DNA of 64,000 nucleotides from Levilactobacillus tujiorum (GTDB taxonomy: Bacteria; Bacillota; Bacilli; Lactobacillales; Lactobacillaceae): assembly GCF_012641185.1 (NCBI RefSeq), contig NZ_JAAXLK010000003.1, positions 64,075 through 128,074 on the forward strand. Reading direction: 5' to 3'. A program made the position numbers and the translations under genes. Under the pieces are notes generated by a model. It was not told the origin of the DNA. It did no database searches and saw only the letters and a list, made by a program, of their open reading frames with translations. Numbering within the stretch: position 1 is the first letter of the stretch; each line of letters opens with the position of its first letter. Shown one piece after another: positions 34,406 to 44,055 of the stretch.

Positions 34406-35744
34406 TTACTTAACCGTTACGGCGCTGACCCAGTATTTAAAACGCAAATTTGACGTGGACCCGTACTTGGGTAAGGTGTATTTAACGGGTGAAATTTCCA
34501 ACTTTCGCCTCCGGCCACACGCCCACCAGTACTTCAGTCTGAAGGATGATCACGCAAAGATTAGTGCGATCATGTTTCGCTCGGCCTTCGAGAAGCTGAA
34601 GTTCACCCCAGAGACCGGGATGAAGGTGTTGGTCACCGGGCGGATCTCACTGTATGAGCCGACCGGGCAGTACCAGATTTACGTTGAACGGATGGAGCCG
34701 GATGGCATTGGTCAGCTGTATCAGGCTTATGAACAATTAAAGAAGAAGCTGGCTGAGGAAGGCTTGTTTTCGGCACCTAAACGACCATTGCCACGCTTTC
34801 CTAAGCGCATCGCCGTGATTACAAGTCCTAGTGGTGCCGTGATTCGCGATATCATCACGACCACGCGGCGGCGTTACCCAATTGCACAGATTGTGTTATA
34901 CCCGGCAGTCGTGCAGGGGGATGGCGCTGCGCCGGATTTGGTGCGGCAACTGGAACGAGTAAATCAGGCCGGCACCTATGACACCTTGATCATTGGTCGT
35001 GGTGGGGGTTCGATTGAAGACCTCTGGCCCTTCAATGAAGAAAGTGTCGCCCGGGCAATTGCGGCGAGTCGCATCCCAGTCATTTCTTCCGTCGGGCATG
35101 AAACGGATACGACGATTGCGGATCTCGTTGCGGATGTTCGGGCTGCGACGCCAACGGCAGCGGCTGAACTGGCCGTGCCGGTCTTGACCGATGAAGTCTT
35201 AAAACTGCAGCAACAGCGGACTCGACTATTTAATGCGATGACGAACCGCATTAATTTCCAGCAGGAACGATTAAATAAGTTGATGGCGGCCTATGTCTTT
35301 CGCCAACCCCAGCGCTTGTACGAGACTTACGTGCAGCGACTGGATCGCGCGCAACAGGGGCTATTGCGCAACATGCAGCAGCGGTTGCGGCAAAGCCAGC
35401 AACGGTATCAGTTGGCACAGCAGGGGCTACGAAACCAGAATCCCTTGGCCCGAGTTCAGCGGGATCAACTAACCGTTACGCAACTGAGTGAGCGGTTGAA
35501 GACAGAAGCTAAACGTTATTTGGCAGATCGACAGGAACGGGTCGGCAAGCTCATCAGCGGGTTGGATTATCTAAGTCCCTTGAAAATTATGGGACGCGGT
35601 TATAGCTATGTCACCCAGGATGAACACGTTATTCGGCAAACGGCCGACTTGAAGACGGGTGCCGCAACCATCCATTTGAGCGATGGTACGGCCCACGCAG
35701 AGATTACTAACATTCAACCAGCAACGGAGGATCAGCATGAGTGA
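34392..35744 (+). CDS. xseA: Exodeoxyribonuclease VII large subunit
   Basis: 450 residues. With XseB it degrades single-stranded DNA to oligonucleotides. An N-terminal OB fold ([16 protein letters not shown]...[11 protein letters not shown]) precedes the catalytic domain with [19 protein letters not shown] and [15 protein letters not shown]...[16 protein letters not shown], then a long coiled coil (about 260-390). I chose TTG at 34392, eight bases after GGAG; GTG at 34374 and 34383 are in frame but poorly placed. Confidence 0.95.
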   Translation: MAATDYLTVTALTQYLKRKFDVDPYLGKVYLTGEISNFRLRPHAHQYFSLKDDHAKISAIMFRSAFEKLKFTPETGMKVLVTGRISLYEPTGQYQIYVERMEPDGIGQLYQAYEQLKKKLAEEGLFSAPKRPLPRFPKRIAVITSPSGAVIRDIITTTRRRYPIAQIVLYPAVVQGDGAAPDLVRQLERVNQAGTYDTLIIGRGGGSIEDLWPFNEESVARAIAASRIPVISSVGHETDTTIADLVADVRAATPTAAAELAVPVLTDEVLKLQQQRTRLFNAMTNRINFQQERLNKLMAAYVFRQPQRLYETYVQRLDRAQQGLLRNMQQRLRQSQQRYQLAQQGLRNQNPLARVQRDQLTVTQLSERLKTEAKRYLADRQERVGKLISGLDYLSPLKIMGRGYSYVTQDEHVIRQTADLKTGAATIHLSDGTAHAEITNIQPATEDQHE

Positions 35745-35985
35745 AGAACAAAAACCAACCTTTGAAGAAAATTTAACGACTTTAGAGAATATCGTTGCCC
35801 AATTAGAGCAAGGCGATATTCCGTTGGAACAAGCACTCGCCCAATTTCAGAAGGGCGTTGCATTGAGTAAAGAGTTACAAGGAACATTACAGGGTGCTGA
35901 AAAGACTTTAGCCACGATGATGGATGATCATGATCAGAAACAAGCCTTCGAGACGCCACAAGGAGGCACGGGTGATGCCGATTGA
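35737..35985 (+). CDS. xseB: Exodeoxyribonuclease VII small subunit
   Basis: 82 residues. [33 protein letters not shown] is the diagnostic helical pair (in two segments). It binds the coiled coil of XseA. ACGGAGG precedes the ATG, and the gene overlaps xseA by eight bases and ispA by 11. Confidence 0.95.
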   Translation: MSEEQKPTFEENLTTLENIVAQLEQGDIPLEQALAQFQKGVALSKELQGTLQGAEKTLATMMDDHDQKQAFETPQGGTGDAD

Positions 35986-36880
35986 AACGCGGCTTACACA
36001 GTTTGAAACAACTTGGGTACCACGACTAAACCGGCCGTTACAAGCCGCAATTGTCCAGGATACCGGGGATCAACGTTTGGCCGACGCGATGACTTATTCG
36101 GTTATGGCTGGTGGCAAGCGGTTGCGGCCATTATTGACCGTAGCGACCTTGCAAGCGTTAGGCGTGACTTTTGACGAGGAGCGCTATTGGCGCCCCGTCA
36201 TGGCGTTAGAACTCCTCCACACCTATTCCCTTATTCACGATGATTTGCCGGCTATGGACAACGATGAGTTGCGGCGCGGTGAACCGACCAATCATGTTAA
36301 ATTTGGTGCGGGCATGGCGACGCTAGCGGGCGATGGCTTACTGACATTAGCTTTTCAGTGGTTGACGGCGACTAATTTATCTGCGACGACCCAAGTGCAA
36401 TTGGTCCAAGCGTTAGCTCAGGCAGCTGGTCCCAGCGGCATGGTTGCCGGGCAAGCTAAGGATATCCAGTCAGAGCACGTTGACCTTCCTCTGGATCGGT
36501 TACGGGTGCTCCATCGAGAGAAGACGGGGGCGTTACTGCACTATGCGGTTCAGGCCGGGCTAATTATGGGGGCGGCACCACAAGCGCAATGGCAACCGTA
36601 TCTCCGGTTTGCCGACGCCTTCGGACTGGCCTTTCAGATCTACGATGATATCTTAGACGTTGTTGGTACAGCCGCTGAACTGGGTAAGGCAACCCAAAAG
36701 GATGCGGGTGAAGCTAAAAATACGTATCCTGGTAAATTAGGTTTGCAGGGCGCCAATCAAGCACTGATTGCGACGATCCAGACGGGGAAGCAAGCGTTGG
36801 CTGAACTACCAGCCAGTGATGGTCGTGACTTATTGGCGGCGTTCTTTAGCTATTTTGATACGAAACGGGTGAAACCATGA
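35975..36880 (+). CDS. ispA: Polyprenyl (farnesyl) diphosphate synthase
   Basis: 301 residues. It condenses IPP with allylic diphosphates to make FPP, the precursor of undecaprenyl lipid. The first Asp-rich motif DDLPAMDND and the second DDILD are intact, as are GGKRLRP and KTGALL. AAGGAGG sits eight bases before ATG 35975. In Bacillus dxs follows; here it is absent, in keeping with the mevalonate route of lactobacilli. The stop overlaps tlyA by four bases. Confidence 0.95.
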   Translation: MPIETRLTQFETTWVPRLNRPLQAAIVQDTGDQRLADAMTYSVMAGGKRLRPLLTVATLQALGVTFDEERYWRPVMALELLHTYSLIHDDLPAMDNDELRRGEPTNHVKFGAGMATLAGDGLLTLAFQWLTATNLSATTQVQLVQALAQAAGPSGMVAGQAKDIQSEHVDLPLDRLRVLHREKTGALLHYAVQAGLIMGAAPQAQWQPYLRFADAFGLAFQIYDDILDVVGTAAELGKATQKDAGEAKNTYPGKLGLQGANQALIATIQTGKQALAELPASDGRDLLAAFFSYFDTKRVKP

Positions 36881-37692
36881 AACGAAAACGCGTTGCAGAT
36901 TTATTAGTTGAACAGGGACTATTCACCTCGTTAGATGAGGCCAAACGCGCTGTGATGGCGGGTGAAATTTTAGGGACTAATGAAGAGCGGCTCGATAAAC
37001 CGGGGTCGTTGATCCCAATTGACACGGAACTTCATTTGAAAGGTCACCCGTTACCGTACGTTTCTCGTGGTGGCTTCAAGCTGGAAAAAGCGCTCAAAGT
37101 TTTTCAGATTGATGTGACCGATCGCATCGTCTTAGATATTGGCTCATCGACCGGTGGCTTCACGGATGTGATGCTTCAAAACGGAGCCAAACTCAGCTAT
37201 GCGCTAGATGTTGGGAGTAATCAGCTGGTGTGGAAATTACGGCAGGACCCGCGGGTCGTCGTGATGGAACATACGAACTTTCGGTACAGTAAGTTAGCTG
37301 ATTTTACCAACGGTCAACCAACCTTTAGTTCTATCGACGTGTCGTTTATTTCATTGAAGATGATTCTGCCACCGCTAAAGAATATTTTGGCGGTCGGTGG
37401 CGACGTGGTTGCATTGATTAAGCCCCAATTTGAAGCCGACAGGGAAGATGTTGGTGCCCATGGCATCGTCCGTGAGCGGTCTGTCCATACGGCCGTCGTT
37501 CAGAGCATCATTGACTTTGCTGTGGCAACGGGTTTTAGCGTTTTAGGGTTAGACTTCTCCCCAATTAAGGGTGGCGAAGGTAATATTGAATTCCTGGTCC
37601 ATTTACGTTCGGTTGATAAAAATGCAGTTTGTGCAAGTTCAGTTTCCGTCGATCAAACGATAGATGCGGCTTATGAAGGCCTAAATCACTAG
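36877..37692 (+). CDS. TlyA-family rRNA (cytidine-2'-O)-methyltransferase
   Basis: 271 residues. An S4 RNA-binding domain (about 1-62, [28 protein letters not shown]) is joined to an FtsJ-like methylase domain: LDIGSSTGGFTDVMLQNGA is the SAM site, with DVSFISLKMILP and LIKPQFEADRED after it. Homologues methylate 16S and 23S rRNA. The ATGA overlap with ispA points to coupling. Position before argR and recN matches Bacillus YqxC. Confidence 0.93.
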   Translation: MKRKRVADLLVEQGLFTSLDEAKRAVMAGEILGTNEERLDKPGSLIPIDTELHLKGHPLPYVSRGGFKLEKALKVFQIDVTDRIVLDIGSSTGGFTDVMLQNGAKLSYALDVGSNQLVWKLRQDPRVVVMEHTNFRYSKLADFTNGQPTFSSIDVSFISLKMILPPLKNILAVGGDVVALIKPQFEADREDVGAHGIVRERSVHTAVVQSIIDFAVATGFSVLGLDFSPIKGGEGNIEFLVHLRSVDKNAVCASSVSVDQTIDAAYEGLNH

Positions 37693-37718
37693 ATTATGAG
37701 AAAATTATGAGAATTTGC

Positions 37719-37747
37719 TTTCCAAATACTTAGGTCTGGTATATGAT
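37719..37747 (+). promoter_or_regulatory. Possible promoter of argR
   Basis: TTTCCA (37719-37724), 17 bases, TATGAT (37742-37747). A TGGTATATG extended -10 overlaps. It lies between tlyA and argR. Confidence 0.45.
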
Positions 37748-37786
37748 AAGATTATGCATTTTTATCAGAGAAAGAGGGGGCCAAGT

Positions 37787-38242
37787 ATGAAGAAGCAAGA
37801 ACGTCAGCAGTTGCTTAAACGTTTGTTAACGTCGCGGGAGATTGAACGTCAGGAGGATTTTGTCCATTTACTAGAAGCAGATGGGATTCACGTCACTCAG
37901 GCGACCATTTCGCGTGATATTAAAGAAATGCAACTGGTGAAATTGCCGGCCGATTCGGGCGGGTATCGTTACAGCTTGCCAGTTCAAAAGAAGATTGACA
38001 CCCAAAAGAAGTTGCAACGAACCTTACAGAATGCCTACGTTTCCTTTGCGATTCAAGGGGAATTTACTATTTTGAAGGTCTTACCCGGAAATGGCCCAGT
38101 GATCGCATCACTGCTGGATCAGATGCGTTATGAATTTGTGTTTGGCACGGTGGGTGACGATAGTTCCGTGTTAACGGTCTGTGTTTCCCACAAAGGCGCG
38201 TTGCAATTGGAAGAGGCAATTAACCGGATGATTGCCGATTAG
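37787..38242 (+). CDS. argR: Arginine repressor ArgR/AhrC
   Basis: 151 residues, the usual length. The N-terminal winged helix (about 1-70) shows RQQLLKRLLTSREIERQEDF and VTQATISRDIKEMQLVK. The C-terminal hexamerisation domain ends with FGTVGDDSSVLTVC, whose GDD binds arginine. It controls arginine biosynthesis and catabolism. The ATG at 37787 follows AGAGGGGG; an in-frame ATG/TTG upstream at 37715 overlaps the promoter. Confidence 0.95.
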   Translation: MKKQERQQLLKRLLTSREIERQEDFVHLLEADGIHVTQATISRDIKEMQLVKLPADSGGYRYSLPVQKKIDTQKKLQRTLQNAYVSFAIQGEFTILKVLPGNGPVIASLLDQMRYEFVFGTVGDDSSVLTVCVSHKGALQLEEAINRMIAD

Positions 38243-38247
38243 ATAAT

Positions 38248-38297
38248 GACCACGACTGACTGACCAGCACGGTGCTGACGAAGCGGCTGTGGTCGTT
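38248..38297 (+). terminator. Terminator of argR
   Basis: GACCAC pairs with GTGGTC, with a further inner CTG...CAG-type pair, followed by TTTTA. Confidence 0.65.
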
Positions 38298-38433
38298 TTA
38301 GTCTAGGCTGGACAAGCGGGAGGGTTTCTCGTTAAACTAAGGACAGGATAATGGATGAATCTAAGTATTCATGCGTAACGTATAAAAATAACGATAACGA
38401 ATAAAACGATGCGACGTTTGGGGAGGCCAGAAC

Positions 38434-40137
38434 GTGTTACAGGAGCTGTCGATTAAAAATTTTGCCATTATTGATCAGTTAGATGTGGCGTTTAAGAATG
38501 GCATGACGGTGTTGACCGGGGAAACTGGTGCCGGTAAATCGATCATTATTGATGCTGTGGGATTACTGGCGGGCGGTCGTGGCTCAGCCAGCTTTGTTCG
38601 CACTGGGACTGATAAGGCGATTATTCAGGGAAGCTTTGTCTTTCCGGCTGGAGGCACCACTTACCGGGTGTTGGATGACCTCGGCATTGATCACGACGAT
38701 GGGAGTGTTATTCTTCAGCGGGAAATTCACGCCAATGGCCGCAACACCTGCCGGGTCAACGGCATGTTGGTTAATACGAATACGCTTAAACGAATTGGCG
38801 AGACTGCCGTGGATATCCACGGTCAAAATGAGCACCAAGAGCTGATGCAACCGGAAAAACACCTCGGGATGCTTGATGAATTTGCTGGGACCAAGGTAGC
38901 CAAGTTGCGTGAGAAATATACGAAGAAGTATGCGGCATATACGCAACTTAAAGCTACTCTAGAGAGCAGACGCGCTAATGAAAAGGAATGGGCCCAGCAT
39001 TTGGATATGCTGAAGTTCCAGGTGAACGAGATTGATACGGCCCAGCTTAAGGCCGGTGAAGAACGAGAATTAGTGGCCGAGCGGGATCGACTAGATAACT
39101 TTCAGAAGATCAATGATGCTTTGCAACAGACGCAGGTGATTCTGACCGGTGAAGAGACTAGCGCGGGTGCCAATGATCAGATTGGCAGTGCCATGCAGGC
39201 GATGCAGGCGATTGCTGATTTCGACCCAGCATTTAAGCAGATTGCCGCTAGTCTGGAGACGGCCTACTATGCTCTGAGCGATGCCGTCGGGGATGTTTCC
39301 TCGCAGCTCGATCTGTTGGAGTGGGATGAGGGCCGACTAGACGAAATCGAACGTCGTTTGGACGTCATCAACCAACTCAAACGCAAATACGGCGATTCCG
39401 AAGAACAAGTGCTCAGCTACTATGACAAGATTGCGGCGGAATTGAAACAAATGCAGGCAACGGATGAGACGGCCGATGATTTGGAGGAACGCGTCGCAGG
39501 ACAAGAATCTGAGCTATTACAGTTGGCGGAAAAGTTAAGTAAGGCGCGGCAGGAAGCGGCTAAACATCTGGAGAAAGCCATTCATGGTGAGTTAGCGGAT
39601 CTGTACATGGATAAGACTGTCTTTGCGGTACACTTTACGCGAGCTAAAGCACAGTCGTTGATGAGTACGGGCCTAGATCACGTGGAATTTTACTTGCGGA
39701 CTAATCCCGGTGAAGCCATGCGGCCCCTGGCGAAGATTGCCTCCGGCGGGGAACTATCGCGAATCATGTTGGCTTTAAAGACGATCTTCTCTGAGTCGCA
39801 AGGCATTACGTCGATTATTTTCGATGAGGTTGATACCGGGGTCAGCGGGCGCGTTGCCCAGGCCATTGCCGAAAAGATCAGCGGTATTGCTCAGGCTTCA
39901 CAGGTGCTGTGCATTACGCATTTGCCGCAGGTGGCCGCGATGGCCGATCACCACTACTTTATTGCTAAACAAGTAGTGGCGGACCGGACGGAGACCTCGT
40001 TAACCCGGTTGGACGAAAGCAGCCGAGTGGATGAATTAGCACGCATGTCAGCGGGAACCCAGGTGACGAAGTTAGCCCTAGAACACGCGCATGAATTGCT
40101 AAAATTAGCTGATGAAGTTAAGTCAGCCCACAGTTAA
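38434..40137 (+). CDS. recN: DNA repair protein RecN
   Basis: 567 residues, an SMC-like ATPase acting at double-strand breaks. Walker A (GETGAGKSIIIDA) is near the N-terminus. Two coiled-coil arms surround the middle, and the C-terminal half has IASGGELSRIMLALK (ABC signature) and SIIFDEVDTGVSG (Walker B). The start is GTG after GGGGAGG. No LexA box was seen before it. A stem-loop terminator ends the conserved cluster here. Confidence 0.96.
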   Translation: MLQELSIKNFAIIDQLDVAFKNGMTVLTGETGAGKSIIIDAVGLLAGGRGSASFVRTGTDKAIIQGSFVFPAGGTTYRVLDDLGIDHDDGSVILQREIHANGRNTCRVNGMLVNTNTLKRIGETAVDIHGQNEHQELMQPEKHLGMLDEFAGTKVAKLREKYTKKYAAYTQLKATLESRRANEKEWAQHLDMLKFQVNEIDTAQLKAGEERELVAERDRLDNFQKINDALQQTQVILTGEETSAGANDQIGSAMQAMQAIADFDPAFKQIAASLETAYYALSDAVGDVSSQLDLLEWDEGRLDEIERRLDVINQLKRKYGDSEEQVLSYYDKIAAELKQMQATDETADDLEERVAGQESELLQLAEKLSKARQEAAKHLEKAIHGELADLYMDKTVFAVHFTRAKAQSLMSTGLDHVEFYLRTNPGEAMRPLAKIASGGELSRIMLALKTIFSESQGITSIIFDEVDTGVSGRVAQAIAEKISGIAQASQVLCITHLPQVAAMADHHYFIAKQVVADRTETSLTRLDESSRVDELARMSAGTQVTKLALEHAHELLKLADEVKSAHS

Positions 40138-40162
40138 ATCACAATTGAATAAATGTATAATT

Positions 40163-40194
40163 AAGGCGTTATCAAGTGATTGATAACGTCTTTT
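40163..40194 (+). terminator. Terminator of recN
   Basis: CGTTATCA pairs with TGATAACG, followed by TCTTTT. Confidence 0.8.
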
Positions 40195-40303
40195 AATATT
40201 AGGGATAACTTAGTTTAATACCATTATAAATTTGCCCTTAAATTAAACTAAAACTTGATATATAATTGGCCTGACAAACAAAAATGGTGTAGAGGTGTAC
40301 GTC

Positions 40304-42325
40304 ATGTGGAAAAAGTTTTGGTTATTGGGGTTTAGCCTACTGATAGGAATCCTGGTTTTGTTAGGTGGCAGTCAGCTGAAGGCCAGTGCGGCTGATTTAA
40401 CGGGTGATGTGACGGGGAGTGTGACGACACCCAGCACCATTATGGAAGATGGGGTTGCTGAGCCAATCCCAAATGATTCGGAACTGCTGAGTAGTCAAGG
40501 CTATGTGTTGACTTATAACTGGGGAATTAAGGACCAACAACCTGTGAAAAGTGGGGACACGGTTGCCGTGCAGCTTCCCGCCACAGCAAGCTATGATAAC
40601 TTTCTGACTAGTCCCATTGACGTTGAGCTTTCCGGTAGTGATAAATCAGTGGGGACCATGTCTCTTAACCCGAAGAATGACAAGCAAATGATTATTACCT
40701 TCAACGATAATTTGGCAAATACTAACACTGGTCGTAAAGGCGTTATTAATATTCATGTTCACGGAACTAAGGCGGATAGCTCTGGAACCGGTGGCGGTTC
40801 AAACTCTACACTAATTAGCAAGAATGGTTGGCCGATGAAGTATAATCTGGATGCCAATAATAATCCAGAATACATTATTTGGCAGATTGTGGTCGATCCT
40901 GATAATAAAAATTTAGGGGATGTGACACTAACAGATCAAATTGGACCACATATGACCTTTTACAACAATCCTGACGATTCAACCGATCCGCTAAACTTAA
41001 CCGCAAAAGAAAATGACGTTGACCGAGCATTTACACTTAATGCTAATGGGTCTACAGTGACGATTAATCTCAAAAATGTTACCCGCAAGATTGATATTAT
41101 TTATAACACCAGAATTGATCCACAATATTTTAATGATTATAAATGGGGTAACTTTAGTAATCAGGTGAGTTTGAGCAGTACGTCTGGCGGGGGAGATTCA
41201 ACGTCGACTTCTGGTACAGCAGATGGTATTCCGGGTAGTGGAAGTGTCGTAAAAAATTATAGTTGGGGTGCCTCTGCCGTGATTAATGGTTGGTATTTAG
41301 GCTCTTTTGAACTTACCAAGACGGCATTGGGAGATTCAACAAAATATTTAAGTGGCGCTACTTACGATTTACAAAGACAGGCCGCAGACGGTTCCTGGAA
41401 GAACTACCAAACGGGATTGGTTACGAATGCCAAGGGTGTTCTGAAGGATCCTAGTCTTGAGACAGGGACGTACCGGTTAATTGAAACGGCGGCTCCGGAT
41501 GGTTACTTGATGGACAATAAAGGGGCGACGGCTGGTACTGCGGTGACGCCTACGGAGTTTACAGTTTCGGATACTGATGGGACAACGGTTCATATGCTAA
41601 AGCAGAGTGATAGTCCCAATGGTGCTACGCTGATCAAGAAGAATCCTACCGGTAGTTTTGTTAAGGGAGCGACGTACCGTTTGGTTAGGGGAACAGCAGA
41701 CACGCCAGATGATACGTCGGTCGTCAAAAGTGGTTTAGTTACGAATGCTCAAGGACAGGTGACGGTTAGTCAGTTGTCGCCGGGAACCTATTATTTTGAA
41801 GAAACTGATTCGCCAAGTGGCTACCAAAAAAATACGGAACCAGTGAAAGTGACGATTAAAAATACGGATACGACAATTCAAACAGTCAATCAAATTGATG
41901 TGCCGTTGAAAGATAGTGGGTCATCGTCCAATAACTCAGGAAGCACGAATACATCTACCAGCTCGGATAACGGTTCGAATGAAACTAGCGATTCTAGTGA
42001 CTCCGACAGTACTCAAACTGGCAGTACCCCCACGATTGCACCTAAAAATAACTCGAATAGTACCTCGTCCACCAAAGCTAAGCACACTATTGTAGCCGCT
42101 GTGGGGTCGAACAGTTCTAGTTCGACAGCAGCACACAATGGTGATGGTACCGCCAAGACAGCCGATAATGTCTCAGCTCGGACAGCTAAGCGTCAGGCCA
42201 GTGGCAATCGCTACCTGCCACGAACTAGTGGTCAACGGAGCTTATTAGCCATGCTAATTGGTATTCTGATCTTGGGATTCAGTGTAGCTGGTTGGCGTTG
42301 GCATCAAATCCACACTACCCATTAA
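40304..42325 (+). CDS. Sortase-anchored cell-surface adhesin with Cna-B repeats
   Basis: 673 residues. A signal peptide (about 1-30, ending GGSQLKASA) is followed by an MSCRAMM-type N-terminal region, with VTLTDQIGPHMTF and NTRIDPQYFNDYKWGNFSNQV as in collagen- or fibrinogen-binding proteins. Two Cna-B/SpaA domains (about 333-425 and 438-530) follow, each with the Lys and Glu that form isopeptide bonds (LTKTALGD...LIETAAPDGY; LIKKNPTG...FEETDSPSGY). A Ser/Thr/Asn-rich spacer runs to about 630. The sorting signal is LPRTSG (638-643), a hydrophobic segment and a short basic tail. ATG 40304 follows GAGGTG. Its AT content is higher than that of its neighbours. Confidence 0.9.
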   Translation: MWKKFWLLGFSLLIGILVLLGGSQLKASAADLTGDVTGSVTTPSTIMEDGVAEPIPNDSELLSSQGYVLTYNWGIKDQQPVKSGDTVAVQLPATASYDNFLTSPIDVELSGSDKSVGTMSLNPKNDKQMIITFNDNLANTNTGRKGVINIHVHGTKADSSGTGGGSNSTLISKNGWPMKYNLDANNNPEYIIWQIVVDPDNKNLGDVTLTDQIGPHMTFYNNPDDSTDPLNLTAKENDVDRAFTLNANGSTVTINLKNVTRKIDIIYNTRIDPQYFNDYKWGNFSNQVSLSSTSGGGDSTSTSGTADGIPGSGSVVKNYSWGASAVINGWYLGSFELTKTALGDSTKYLSGATYDLQRQAADGSWKNYQTGLVTNAKGVLKDPSLETGTYRLIETAAPDGYLMDNKGATAGTAVTPTEFTVSDTDGTTVHMLKQSDSPNGATLIKKNPTGSFVKGATYRLVRGTADTPDDTSVVKSGLVTNAQGQVTVSQLSPGTYYFEETDSPSGYQKNTEPVKVTIKNTDTTIQTVNQIDVPLKDSGSSSNNSGSTNTSTSSDNGSNETSDSSDSDSTQTGSTPTIAPKNNSNSTSSTKAKHTIVAAVGSNSSSSTAAHNGDGTAKTADNVSARTAKRQASGNRYLPRTSGQRSLLAMLIGILILGFSVAGWRWHQIHTTH

Positions 42326-42330
42326 TAAAA

Positions 42331-42374
42331 AAATAGCATCGCTCGGATTGATCATCTGAGTGGTGCCATTTTTG
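42331..42374 (+). terminator. Terminator of the adhesin gene
   Basis: An imperfect stem, ATAGCATCGCTC against GAGTGGTGCCAT, with A and T tracts either side, so it may work in both directions. Confidence 0.6.
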
Positions 42375-42432
42375 TTCGGTATATCGGTAGTGTGACTACG
42401 GATAAGTCTAGTATTAGTGTATTTTTAGTAGC

Positions 42433-42762
42433 CTAATGGGCGCGTTGAATTGAACGTAAGAGTCTGCGACTGACGATGGTGGTTAACGCGTGGCTTTGCT
42501 TTAAAATGAGGTGACCAGCGGCGTCTTCTTTCAGGGTGCCCACGACCGTTGCGGGAGCAGCAGTCGGTGCACTCTTGAATTGCAGACGAACTAGGTAATG
42601 CCGGTCAAGCGCCTGTTGAATGAAGTAAGTTAATTGAAAGTCGGGCATTTGCGGATAAACAACTTGGCCGTCAATGACTGGCAAGTCACTAAAGAGTTCT
42701 TTGTACGCCGTTGCTACCCGATCAGACAGGGCAGTTGTGCCATTCGTAATTAAGTTTTGCAT
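42433..42762 (-). CDS. Small YolD-like protein under a LexA-type promoter
   Basis: 109 residues. No strong family signature, but the composition and order (a helical N-terminal half, then short beta strands LVRLQFKS, ATVVGTLKED, HLILKQSHALTTIVSRRLLRSI) recall YolD-like proteins, which are SOS genes usually linked to Y-family polymerases. The ATG at 42762 follows GAGGTG by six bases; an ATG at 42780 also exists. The promoter carries a near-perfect LexA/DinR box, which supports an SOS role independently of the family guess. No polymerase gene is next to it. Confidence 0.65.
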   Translation of the reverse strand: MQNLITNGTTALSDRVATAYKELFSDLPVIDGQVVYPQMPDFQLTYFIQQALDRHYLVRLQFKSAPTAAPATVVGTLKEDAAGHLILKQSHALTTIVSRRLLRSIQRAH

Positions 42763-42794
42763 GCTGATCACCTCGAACATTTGTTTGTATTTAT

Positions 42795-42823
42795 ATTATA
42801 CGAACGCGTGTTTGATTTTGCAA
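42795..42823 (-). promoter_or_regulatory. LexA/DinR-boxed promoter of the YolD-like gene
   Basis: On the minus strand TTGCAA, exactly 17 bases, TATAAT. The spacer contains the operator CGAACGCGTGTTTG (plus strand 42801-42814), which matches the Gram-positive SOS consensus CGAACRNRYGTTYC at 13 of 14 positions. Confidence 0.85.
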
Positions 42824-43028
42824 GCCTTTTTTCTGATCGAGCTAAATTAATTTGAGGATTGTATACCCAGAACGAATGAGCCAAGAACTAGTTCAGATGG
42901 AAGACGATCATGGGACCGACTAATTCAGGAGGGCGATTCAGTGAATTTGCTGGAATTTTTCGCTCTTTTCGATGTTAAAGGGAAGTATTTCTTCTTAAAT
43001 AGTGGTAATATAGTAACCTATATAGCTG

Positions 43029-43080
43029 AAGTCAAAGATGCTTGACTTTAAACGACACGGTGCCCGCGGGTAACGGTGTC
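43029..43080 (+). promoter_or_regulatory. Two inverted repeats in the gmk leader
   Basis: AAGTCAA / TTGACTT (43029-43048) is followed by a hyphenated palindrome that starts GACAC (43054) and ends GTGTC (43080), with CCCGCGGG in the centre. They end 16 bases before the GAAGGGA site of gmk. A cis-acting RNA or operator is possible; I recognise neither. The rest of the 300-base gap upstream shows no gene. Confidence 0.45.
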
Positions 43081-43114
43081 ATAATTAAATTTTTATTGAA
43101 GGGATTTTTAAACG

Positions 43115-43729
43115 ATGGCTAAACGTGGAATGCTCATTGTGCTTTCAGGTCCATCCGGTGTTGGTAAGGGAACAGTGCGCAAAGCGTTGTTTGATACCGG
43201 AGAAACCGACTTTTCCTATTCCATTTCGATGACAACGCGGAAACCGCGTGAAGGTGAAGTGAACGGGGTCGATTATTACTTTGTCTCCAAGGAAGAATTT
43301 GAGGAGAATATTCGGACGGGCCAGATGCTCGAATACGCCAAGTATGTTGACAACTACTATGGCACCCCGTTAAAATATGTTAATGAGACCTTAGATCAAG
43401 GCAAAGATGTCTTCTTGGAAATTGAAGTTAATGGTGCAATGCAGGTGCGGGCTAATTGTCCGGACGCTGTGTTCGTCTTCTTGACGCCGCCAGACTTGAT
43501 GGAATTGAAGCACCGTTTGATTGGTCGCGGCACTGACGCCATGGATGTCATTAACAAGCGAATCAAGAAGGCTGTTGGTGAAATTCAGATGATGCGCAAC
43601 TACGATTACGCAGTGGTCAACGATGAAGTTTCTAAGGCGGTTGATCGCATTCAAATGATTATTCGCAGTGAACGGTTACGGGTAACTCGGGTGATGCCGG
43701 ATTACGAACAAATGATTGGAGACGAATAA
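43115..43729 (+). CDS. gmk: Guanylate kinase
   Basis: 204 residues. It phosphorylates GMP to GDP. The P-loop [17 protein letters not shown], the GMP-binding [22 protein letters not shown] and the [13 protein letters not shown] region are all intact. GAAGGG precedes the ATG. It opens the conserved gmk-rpoZ-coaBC-priA cluster. Confidence 0.98.
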   Translation: MAKRGMLIVLSGPSGVGKGTVRKALFDTGETDFSYSISMTTRKPREGEVNGVDYYFVSKEEFEENIRTGQMLEYAKYVDNYYGTPLKYVNETLDQGKDVFLEIEVNGAMQVRANCPDAVFVFLTPPDLMELKHRLIGRGTDAMDVINKRIKKAVGEIQMMRNYDYAVVNDEVSKAVDRIQMIIRSERLRVTRVMPDYEQMIGDE

Positions 43730-43732
43730 ATA

Positions 43733-43948
43733 ATGCTACTTTATCCCTCAGTTGATGATTTATTAGCACAAGTGGATTCACGGTATTCTTTGATTATGTT
43801 AGCTAGCAAGCGGGCCCATGAATTGGACGCCGGTGCTAAGCCACTTTTGACGGATTACAAGTCCCCTAAGACGATTGGCCGGGCGCTTGAAGAAATTGCA
43901 GCCGGTGCTTTAATGATCGATCCGGACGAAAAAGATTTGAACGCCTAA
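43733..43948 (+). CDS. rpoZ: RNA polymerase omega subunit
   Basis: 71 residues. [28 protein letters not shown] and the later [13 protein letters not shown] are diagnostic. It assists beta' folding and assembly. It starts three bases after gmk, so translation is coupled. Confidence 0.96.
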   Translation: MLLYPSVDDLLAQVDSRYSLIMLASKRAHELDAGAKPLLTDYKSPKTIGRALEEIAAGALMIDPDEKDLNA

Positions 43949-43963
43949 CACGGGCATTTCAGA

Positions 43964-44001
43964 AAAAGACCAGGTTGCCGTTGGGTAATCTGGCTTTTTT
44001 T
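43964..44001 (+). terminator. Terminator after rpoZ
   Basis: AAAGACCAGGTTGCC pairs with GGGTAATCTGGCTTT, followed by a long T run. Confidence 0.8.
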
Positions 44002-44055
44002 ATCAGTAACGGGACATCAAGTTGAGTTGACATGACCCCGGGATGGAGGAAAGCT

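Noticed and set aside
41936-42136. 66-residue frame antisense to the Ser/Thr-rich part of the adhesin
   Set aside because: Caused by biased codons in the spacer; no start signals.
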